DNA of 64,000 bases from Sarcina sp. DSM 11001 (GTDB lineage Bacteria > Bacillota > Clostridia > Lachnospirales > Lachnospiraceae), in contig NZ_FNFZ01000021.1 of assembly GCF_900101015.1 (NCBI RefSeq), forward strand, positions 1 to 64,000. Direction: 5' to 3'. Below the pieces are notes generated by a model. It did no database searches and was not told where the DNA came from. It saw nothing but the letters and a program-made list of their open reading frames with translations. The translations under genes were made by a program, and so were the position numbers. Below, in pieces: positions 58,137 to 64,000 of this stretch. Within the stretch, counting starts at the first letter, position 1. Every line of letters begins with the position of its first letter.

Positions 58137-59648
58137 ATGAAAGACACAAAACTCTCGGGCGGGAGATTCCGCCGGTTTATATTGCAGGCAGCGGCCGCTT
58201 TGCTGATCGCTGCTTCTATTCAGCCTGCACAGATCAGCTGTGCGGCACCGGGATCAGGGGATCAGGGCTCCATGATTTTATACGCCTCTTCAGAAAAGAA
58301 GAAGGATACCTCCAAGGACACCGCTTCGGAAAAGAAGAAGGATACCTCCAAGGACACCGCTTCGGAAAAGAAGAAGGAGCCCTCCAAGGACACCGCTTCG
58401 GAAAAGAAGAAAGATACCTCCAAGGACACCTCTTCAGAAAAGAAGGAAGACAGCTCCAAGGATGCTTCTTCGGAAAAGAAGAAGGATACCTCCAAGGACA
58501 CCGCTTCGGAAAAGAAGAAAGATACCTCCAAGGACGCTGCTGCGGATAAAAAGAGCACAGAAGCTGCTCCTGCTGAAAAAGAAGCCGAAAAGGCGGGGAA
58601 GACGGAAACTGCAGAAGCTGCAGCCACAACTGCGGCAGCAGTTCCTGCTGAGACTGCGGAGACCGCAGAGGCTGCCGCTCCAGCCCGGACGAAGACAGAA
58701 TCCGCGACAGGACAGGCGACAGACCAGACGGCAGAACCATCTGCCGGGGAGACTGCTTCCGGGGACCCGGAAAAAGAAACAGAAGCAGAACCTGCAGCTG
58801 AATCCGGAGAGAATTCTGAGCCTGAAGAAGCCGGGGCTTCCGGTACGCAGACAGAACCTGCTGCTGAAGGAGAAGAAAAAGAAGCCGGCAAAGATGGCGG
58901 AGCTGCGGAATCCCAGGTCCATACAGTTACTGAACTGGAACTGGGGAGACAGTATCTGAGATATCTCGATGAGAGGACAGCCGCGGAGATGCAGGTCCGG
59001 GTCGACGAAGCCAGGGCTGCTTTTCAGCTGGAAAAAAAGAAAAAAGCCTACGCGGTAGAAAGGGATGCTTATCACAAAAAACTGTCCGGGGATAAAGTCT
59101 GGTCCAGCTTTAAAGATTACGTTTTTCTGGGAGACTCCCGGGTCGTCGGTTTCGATGTCTACGGTTTTCTGGATTCTGACAGGATCCTGGCGGATGCCGG
59201 TGATACGATTCTGGCAATTGACGACAGGGTCGAAGCCATGGAAGAGCTTTCCCCCCGCTATATTTTTATCAGTTACGGCATCAATGACGTCAATCTCGGC
59301 CTGTGGCCTACTGCCCAGGAGTACGCCAGGGACTTTGGCGCCAGGATCGATGAACTGCGCAAAAGCTTTCCGGAAGCGGAGATTTACGTCAATTCGATCC
59401 TCCCTGCGACGGACGATGCCATAGAGCAGCATCCTCTCTGGGAGAACCTGCCGGAATACAGTGAAGCAGTGCGCCAGATGTGTGAGCAGAAGGAGATCTG
59501 CTTTATCGACAATACATCCATCGTAGAGGATCACAAGGACCTGTATGCCATGGATGGAGTGCATATAGCCCCGGATTTCTATCATTACTGGGCTGAAAAT
59601 CAGCTCCTGGGGGTCTATGACCTCAAACACGGGTTCCTGTCCTTTTAA
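58137..59648 (+). CDS. Exported SGNH/GDSL-family hydrolase with Lys/Asp-rich repeat linker
   Basis: 503 residues from ATG 58137 (GGAG a few bases upstream). An N-terminal signal or membrane segment (FILQAAAALLIAASIQPAQ) precedes seven 12-residue repeats EKKKDTSKDTAS (about 52-138), an Ala/Glu-rich linker (to about 255), a charged helix, and a C-terminal SGNH domain (about 320-503). Block I is FLGDSRVVG with Ser334, block III SYGINDVN, and block V DGVHIAPDF with D473 and H476, so the catalytic residues look intact. Family members are esterases or acetyl transferases/hydrolases acting on wall glycans. The DHHW-like gene follows immediately. Confidence 0.87.
   Translation: MKDTKLSGGRFRRFILQAAAALLIAASIQPAQISCAAPGSGDQGSMILYASSEKKKDTSKDTASEKKKDTSKDTASEKKKEPSKDTASEKKKDTSKDTSSEKKEDSSKDASSEKKKDTSKDTASEKKKDTSKDAAADKKSTEAAPAEKEAEKAGKTETAEAAATTAAAVPAETAETAEAAAPARTKTESATGQATDQTAEPSAGETASGDPEKETEAEPAAESGENSEPEEAGASGTQTEPAAEGEEKEAGKDGGAAESQVHTVTELELGRQYLRYLDERTAAEMQVRVDEARAAFQLEKKKKAYAVERDAYHKKLSGDKVWSSFKDYVFLGDSRVVGFDVYGFLDSDRILADAGDTILAIDDRVEAMEELSPRYIFISYGINDVNLGLWPTAQEYARDFGARIDELRKSFPEAEIYVNSILPATDDAIEQHPLWENLPEYSEAVRQMCEQKEICFIDNTSIVEDHKDLYAMDGVHIAPDFYHYWAENQLLGVYDLKHGFLSF
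58290..58545 (+). repeat. In-frame 36-bp tandem repeats in the SGNH linker
   Basis: Seven copies encoding EKKKDTSKDTAS with variants EPSKDTAS and DSSKDASS. The first copies are nearly identical at the DNA level, implying recent expansion. Confidence 0.9.
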
Positions 59649-59725
59649 ATCAGATTCCCGTAATAATCAACTCATTCAACCTGCAGTCTGTTTTATGCGG
59701 TCTATTATATTGCGGTATATTATAT

Positions 59726-60745
59726 ATGGAAGAAAGAAGATCCCCGGGCCGTATGTCCCGGCGTAAAAAGAAGAACTCTGCCGGCCGTGCGGTAATAGTG
59801 GTTCTGTGTATCCTCCTGATCGGCGCCTGCGCTGTGCTGATGTTCAAAGATCAGAAACGGGATTTCCGGCACGGTGTATATCGGTGCAAAGACGGAAGAC
59901 TGATGGAGGAACCCGCTGTTCCCGATCAGGAGATCATTGACGGGGTCAGGGAAGGGACGGAGCTGCTGGCAAAAGCACATCCGGAGATCAGGCAGTACAT
60001 GATGCTTGTCCCTTCAGCGGCCTGTATTCAGTCGGAGTATCTTCCTGAAAACGCGGGAAAGGTGCGTGATCAGGCGCAGGACCTCGCGCAGATCCAGAGT
60101 GTTCTGCAGCAGAACCTGGAATGGGTGGATCTGATCAGCTTGTTTAATGACCATGAAGGAGAGAAGCTTTTTTACGCCACTGCGCCTTATCTGACCGGAT
60201 GGGGCAGCCGGTATGCGGCGAAGGCTGCTGTCGGCGCGATGGGAGCGGAGTTTTCCAAATCCAGAGAAACCTGCTACCTGCTCTCTGATACTTATCAGGG
60301 AAATCTGGCCAGTGACCGGACTCTGATGCAGAAATACGGGGAGCATCCCGGAGAACGTCTCGAAATCTATGTTCCGGAGGATGAACCGGCATATTATCGC
60401 ATTGATGAGGCGAGCGGGGTCTGGTACGGAACCCTCTATGATTCCTCCAGCCTGGACTCGGAAGATCCCTTTAATGTCTTCTTCGGAGGCGACAGACCGC
60501 TTACTGAGATCTATTCGGCAGCGATCAACGGAGAAACACTTCTTGTCATCGGAGACCGGACAGCGAACAGCATTGTTCCTCTTTTTGTCTCCTCTTTTGA
60601 AAAGATCATACTGGTGCACCCGTCTGAGAGCACGAGATCCCTTATGTCCCTGGCTGAAAAGTACCAGCCGACAAAGATCCTTTATCTGTACGGTGCAAAC
60701 ACCTTCATGAAAGATCGCTCATTGCTGCGGATCGCGTCGCAATGA
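59726..60745 (+). CDS. DHHW-family-like membrane-anchored protein with degenerate motif
   Basis: 339 residues. A basic N-terminus and one TM helix (about 21-40) are followed by an extracytoplasmic domain with the layout of DHHW/AlgX-like proteins (HPEIRQYMMLVPSAACIQSEYLP, then the late GDRTANSIVPLF and YLYGANTF). The defining DHHW segment is replaced by ATAPYLTGWGSRYAA near residue 153, so the usual Asp-His-His are missing. Such proteins work with MBOAT acyltransferases and SGNH enzymes in cell-surface O-acetylation. Here the SGNH gene is upstream but no MBOAT is in the window. SD is weak. Confidence 0.7.
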   Translation: MEERRSPGRMSRRKKKNSAGRAVIVVLCILLIGACAVLMFKDQKRDFRHGVYRCKDGRLMEEPAVPDQEIIDGVREGTELLAKAHPEIRQYMMLVPSAACIQSEYLPENAGKVRDQAQDLAQIQSVLQQNLEWVDLISLFNDHEGEKLFYATAPYLTGWGSRYAAKAAVGAMGAEFSKSRETCYLLSDTYQGNLASDRTLMQKYGEHPGERLEIYVPEDEPAYYRIDEASGVWYGTLYDSSSLDSEDPFNVFFGGDRPLTEIYSAAINGETLLVIGDRTANSIVPLFVSSFEKIILVHPSESTRSLMSLAEKYQPTKILYLYGANTFMKDRSLLRIASQ

Positions 60746-60844
60746 ACGATGATAACGACAAAAGCATATATCGGCGAGGCTTTTTGACAGCCTGTTATCG
60801 GTAACGGTTAGAGATAATAAGCCCTGGCCTTGGAGGAAGAAGCA

Positions 60845-61948
60845 GTGACGGAAACCACAGGAAAAAAAGATTTTATGGAAACACAGGATCCGGCTGCTGT
60901 CCGTGCTGGAATGAAGACGGAGACCGGGGAGAAGACAGCCAGCTCAGGGCGGAATACTGCCAGGGCGGCTGGCAGGGGACATGAGGAAGCAGAGGACAGA
61001 GCTCCTGAGAATACTGTCTCCTCAGAGACTCCCGCGATAAACTCCGCTCAGGCACCCGCCGCCACTCCTGCAGGGGATCCCGTTCCGGCTTTTGCCCCGG
61101 CTCCTGCAGTGGACCCCGGTTCGATTCACACCCAGGCTGCAATGGGTGACCGCAGCGAGTATATCCCGGGCAATAGGACCGGCCGGGAGAACCATGAGGA
61201 GGAGAAGGGGGAGATCAATCCCTTTGACTATCCCGGGACAGAGCGTGTGAGGATCCGGCATCTGGAGATGCGCCAGATCTCCCAGGAGGACATCGACCGT
61301 GTCCTCCAGCTCACAGGGCAGCTCGAAGCCTTCGAGGTCCTCATGATGTACTATGACTGCGCTCTTGCCGAGGTCAGGACCAAGCTCGATGTCCTGAACA
61401 AAGAGGTGACCCTCAAAAAGAACCGCAACCCCTTTGAATCAATCAAAAGCCGGCTTAAAAAGCCCGTGAGCATCTATGAAAAACTGAAGCTCCGCCGGAT
61501 CCCTTTTTCTGTCGAGAACATCGAAAAGTACCTCACTGATGTTGCGGGCCTGCGCGTGATCTGCTCCTTCATCGATGATATTTACAATATCAGGGACAGC
61601 CTGGCTGCCCAGGATGATGTCAGGATCATCCAGGAAAAAGATTATATCGCACATCCTAAACCGAACGGCTACAGAAGCCTGCACCTGATCCTGGAGATAC
61701 CGATCTTTTTGATGCAGGAAAAAAAGTATATGCATGTGGAACTTCAGTTCCGCACTATCGCTATGGACTTCTGGGCAAGCGTAGAGCATACGATGAAATA
61801 TAAAAAGGAAGTCAAGAACGAGGAGTCGATCGTAGAAGAGCTCAGATACAGCGCGGACCTGATCAACCAGCTTGACCGCCGGATGCTCCAGATCAGAGAC
61901 CGGATCGAGATGAATGAAAGTACCGGTGAGAGATCACAGTGGGTATAA
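60845..61948 (+). CDS. Small alarmone synthetase (RelA/SpoT-domain GTP pyrophosphokinase)
   Basis: 367 residues from GTG 60845 (GGAGG at 60832-60836, spacing 8). A Pro/Ala/Glu-rich, probably disordered N-terminal extension (about 1-135) precedes a RelQ/RelP-like synthetase domain. Visible features are PVSIYEKLKLRRIPF, DVAGLRVICSFIDDIY, the G-loop region EKDYIAHPKPNGYRSLH, and VELQFRTIAMDFWASVEH. There is no HD hydrolase, TGS or ACT domain. It transfers pyrophosphate from ATP to GDP or GTP to make (p)ppGpp under stress. Typical members have ~210 residues; the long extension is unusual. Confidence 0.9.
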   Translation: MTETTGKKDFMETQDPAAVRAGMKTETGEKTASSGRNTARAAGRGHEEAEDRAPENTVSSETPAINSAQAPAATPAGDPVPAFAPAPAVDPGSIHTQAAMGDRSEYIPGNRTGRENHEEEKGEINPFDYPGTERVRIRHLEMRQISQEDIDRVLQLTGQLEAFEVLMMYYDCALAEVRTKLDVLNKEVTLKKNRNPFESIKSRLKKPVSIYEKLKLRRIPFSVENIEKYLTDVAGLRVICSFIDDIYNIRDSLAAQDDVRIIQEKDYIAHPKPNGYRSLHLILEIPIFLMQEKKYMHVELQFRTIAMDFWASVEHTMKYKKEVKNEESIVEELRYSADLINQLDRRMLQIRDRIEMNESTGERSQWV

Positions 61949-61999
61949 GTGACAGACAGCTGTTTCCGCCCTTTTCCATAGGGCAGACAGTCTGCAAAA

Positions 62000-62065
62000 A
62001 AGAGACAGGGGATAGTTCTGAGTCTCCTCCTTGGAGGAGACTCAGAACTATCCCCTGTCTTTTTT
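62000..62065. terminator. Very long perfect hairpin (27-bp arms) with T-run
   Basis: Arms 62004-62030 and 62033-62059 are perfect complements with only two bases between, extended outward by A/T pairs into T6. It sits between convergent genes. It is far longer than the other terminators here, so it may also be a mobile palindromic (REP/MITE-like) element. Confidence 0.85.
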
Positions 62066-62074
62066 CAGAGCAGA

Positions 62075-62194
62075 GCCGGAATTCCGGGAGCAGAATTACA
62101 ATTCCGGGAGCAGAGCCGGAATTCCGGGAGCAGAGCCAATATTCCGGGAGTTTAGTCAAAAGCTCGAGAGCAGAGTCAAAGGTCCAGAAGCTGT
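62075..62194 (+). repeat. Six tandem 20-bp repeats downstream of the alarmone synthetase
   Basis: The unit GCCGGAATTCCGGGAGCAGA occurs six times with increasing divergence. Copies 1 and 3 contain the 12-base palindrome CCGGAATTCCGG. Confidence 0.9.
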
Positions 62195-62214
62195 GTCCGG
62201 TGTTTAGCACAGGG

Positions 62215-63087
62215 TCATTGCCCTGCTGACCATCTTCCGGCGGCGCCGCAGGGAAGGACAAGGCCGTTTCCGGTGACAGGAAGGCCGATCTCCTGTGATT
62301 CCACTGTTCCTTTATGCAGCGGGTCGAGGACGGTGTGGAGCATGTAGCTCAGTACGGCGGGCTGCAGGCCGGTCGTGTAGGAGTTGACCAGCACGAAGAG
62401 GGGATGGTCGGAGAGCAGGAGGGCTGTTCTCTGCAGGAAGGGATAAATGCTTTCCTCGATCTTCCAGATTTCGCCCTTTGGTCCTCTGCCGTAGGAGGGG
62501 GGGTCCATGATGATGGCGTCGTAATGGTTTCCCCTGCGGATCTCACGCTCTACAAATTTGCCGCAGTCATCCACCAGCCATCGGATGGGAGCTTCCCCGA
62601 GGCCGGACAGCTGGGCATTTTCTTTTGCCCAGGAGACCATTCCTTTTGATGCGTCCACATGTGTCACGCTGGCCCCAGCCGCTGCCGCTACAGCGGTGGC
62701 TCCGCCTGTATAGGCAAAGAGGTTCAGGACGCGGACGGGACGGCCGGATCTGATGCGGCCGCGGATCAGCGAGGAAAACCAGTCCCAGTTGACGGCCTGT
62801 TCAGGGAAAAGGCCTGTGTGCTTGAAGCTGAAGGGTTTGAGGCGGAAGGTGAGGCTGCCGTACCGGATGCACCAGTCGTCCGGGAGATCAAAGAATTCCC
62901 ATTCACCGCCGCCTTTTTTACTGCGGTGGTAGTGGGCGTTGGGTTTTCGCCACTCCCTGCCGCGGGGGGTATTCCAGATGACCTGGGGATCAGGACGGAT
63001 GAGGCGGTACTGTCCCCAGCGCTCCAGCTTTTCCCCCATGGAGGTATCTATTACTTCATAATCGGTCCATTGATCAGCGATCCACAT
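62215..63087 (-). CDS. Class I SAM-dependent (rRNA-type) methyltransferase
   Basis: 290 residues from ATG 63087 (AAAGGA eight bases upstream); a further upstream ATG at 63159 has no SD. SAM-binding motif I is VLNLFAYTGGATAVAAAAGA with VTHVDASKGM; motif IV is IMDPPSYGRGPKGE, a D-P-P-S form typical of RlmI/RlmK-like 5-methylcytosine methyltransferases of 23S rRNA. The N-terminal PUA-like domain of RlmI is missing, as in clostridial short forms. It converges on the alarmone synthetase gene. Confidence 0.87.
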   Translation of the reverse strand: MWIADQWTDYEVIDTSMGEKLERWGQYRLIRPDPQVIWNTPRGREWRKPNAHYHRSKKGGGEWEFFDLPDDWCIRYGSLTFRLKPFSFKHTGLFPEQAVNWDWFSSLIRGRIRSGRPVRVLNLFAYTGGATAVAAAAGASVTHVDASKGMVSWAKENAQLSGLGEAPIRWLVDDCGKFVEREIRRGNHYDAIIMDPPSYGRGPKGEIWKIEESIYPFLQRTALLLSDHPLFVLVNSYTTGLQPAVLSYMLHTVLDPLHKGTVESQEIGLPVTGNGLVLPCGAAGRWSAGQ

Positions 63088-63494
63088 GGTGCCAGTCCTT
63101 TCTGCCGCAGAATGTAGAAGTGACCGGCGATGGGTCCTTTTGACCCGGGGGGTTCTCATTCATGATCAATGCCGCATCGTTTTTTTCAGGAAACGAAAAA
63201 AGCACCCCGGGGGCCGGTCAAAGAGGGCAAGTCTATAATATTTGCAATAATTATCAAATCAGTGCGTAAAATCCCGGCCGGCGCAGGGCGTCGTCCGCGG
63301 GTACATCACCAGTATTAATAGTCTACCTGCAGCTTTTAAAAAAGTAAATATGTGACTTTTCATTAAAATTAACTTGTGGTAAGATATTGTGGTTATCGTT
63401 TTATCGTTTTGACGTTTTGACGTTTTGATGTGTTAAAGCGCGGAACTTTAAACGGAATCAGTACAATTTTAGAAACTATTGGAGAGGAGAGAGT
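63088..63494. other. Intergenic region upstream of the symporter
   Basis: No gene is seen. The main feature is a run of five GTTTTGACG/ATCGTTTT-like 9-10 base units at 63394-63432. The rest is A/T-rich sequence without a clear promoter. Confidence 0.45.
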
Positions 63495-64000
63495 ATGACA
63501 ACAGCACAAATAATCATTATTGCGACGATCGTGGTCTACCTGTTCGGCATGATGTTGGTCGGTGTCATCTTTAACAAAGCTGGCGCTGCGGATACGTCGG
63601 ACGGTTTCTATATCGGCGGAAGAAAGCTCGGCCCCCTGGTCACCGCCATGAGCGCGGAGGCGTCGGACATGAGCAGCTGGCTGCTGATGGGTCTTCCCGG
63701 CCTGGCTTATCTGGCCGGTGTGGCTGAGGTCGGCTGGACCGCCATTGGCCTGGCTGTCGGCACTTACCTGAACTTCCTGCTCGTAGCGCGGATCCTGCGC
63801 CGCTATTCAGAGAGGATCGGAGCATTTACCATCCCCGATTTCTTTTCCCGCCGCTATGCGGATCAGGAAAATACACTGTCAGTCGTGGCAGCTCTGATCA
63901 TCATTATATTCTTCGTTCCTTACACAGCGTCCGGATTCAAGGCTGTCGGCACTCTTTTCAACAGCCTGTTCGGGATCGAGTATCATGTTTCCATGATATT
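63495..64000 (+). CDS. putP: Sodium/solute symporter, PutP (sodium/proline) type, 3' end outside window
   Basis: 168 residues are visible, starting MTTAQIIIIATIVVYLFGMM after GGAGAGGAGA. The SSS-family fold is recognisable: TM1, then YIGGRKLGPLVTAMSAEASDMSSWLLMGLPG, whose SAEASDMSSW and GLPG match the PutP sodium- and proline-binding helix; then ERIGAFTIPDFFSRRY and FFVPYTASGFKAVG. A sodium-coupled proline importer is most likely; a related substrate remains possible because most of the protein is missing. Confidence 0.85.
   Translation, partial: MTTAQIIIIATIVVYLFGMMLVGVIFNKAGAADTSDGFYIGGRKLGPLVTAMSAEASDMSSWLLMGLPGLAYLAGVAEVGWTAIGLAVGTYLNFLLVARILRRYSERIGAFTIPDFFSRRYADQENTLSVVAALIIIIFFVPYTASGFKAVGTLFNSLFGIEYHVSMI

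Noticed and set aside
57973-62194. Possible CRISPR arrays at the 17-bp and 20-bp repeats
   Set aside because: The repeats are contiguous with no spacers and no cas genes are present.

Overview
The window looks like a chromosomal segment of a moderately GC-rich Clostridia, most likely a Lachnospiraceae-type anaerobe. This is inferred from gene content and style: BspA-type repeat surface proteins carrying YNGK, Ig-like and Fn3-like domains, a DUF6110/P-type ATPase/DUF2325/DUF3793/flavodoxin metal locus, the order rpmG-secE-nusG-rplKA-rplJL-rpoBC-rpsL-rpsG-fusA-tuf, and strong AGGAGG-type ribosome binding sites. No phage, IS element, CRISPR array or rRNA was seen. One tRNA gene is present.

Layout. 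1-8.7 kb: two large secreted repeat proteins with a shared C-terminal module (the first is cut by the window edge), separated by an alpha/beta hydrolase and a small zinc-motif remnant. 9.1-10.2 kb: a bile-acid/sodium-symporter-family transporter. 10.5-14.5 kb: an OmpR-type response regulator, its sensor kinase, a PepSY-like exported protein and a small exported two-repeat protein. 14.7-20.7 kb (minus): a 2005-residue surface protein that joins a predicted covalently flavinylated FMN_bind domain to a GLUG/beta-helix stalk. 21.4-23.7 kb: a tRNA-dihydrouridine synthase and an AAA/CYTH protein. 24.3-34.1 kb: a metal/redox locus (AraC-type HTH, DUF6110, P1B ATPase, DUF2325, DUF3793, flavodoxin, MacB-like ABC exporter) whose upstream regions carry a recurring palindrome TTAG-N6-CTAA. 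34.3-38 kb: tRNA-Pro and the first two MEP isoprenoid genes, dxs and dxr, facing each other. 38.4-40.2 kb: pta and a membrane-anchored DUF5011-like protein. 40.6-57.8 kb: the transcription/translation cluster. 58.1-61.9 kb: an SGNH hydrolase, a DHHW-like protein and a small alarmone synthetase. 62.2-64 kb: a 23S-rRNA-methyltransferase-like gene and the start of a sodium/solute symporter.

The most unusual property is structural. Most non-housekeeping intergenic regions consist of short, unrelated, diverged tandem repeats (periods about 9-69 bp). At several genes the duplicated unit includes the last codons and the stop codon, so the gene's 3' end is echoed once or twice downstream. Similar in-frame expansions occur inside coding regions (surface proteins, the SGNH linker, a sensor-kinase ATPase domain). 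The translation cluster is largely free of them.

A second notable system is the metal locus. Two of its upstream regions share the layout operator, intrinsic terminator, operator. In two places of the window (before the AraC-type gene and before rpsL) a promoter start site falls inside the left arm of a terminator hairpin, which would make termination depend on where the transcript began. All functions are inferred from sequence reading alone; no database search was run.
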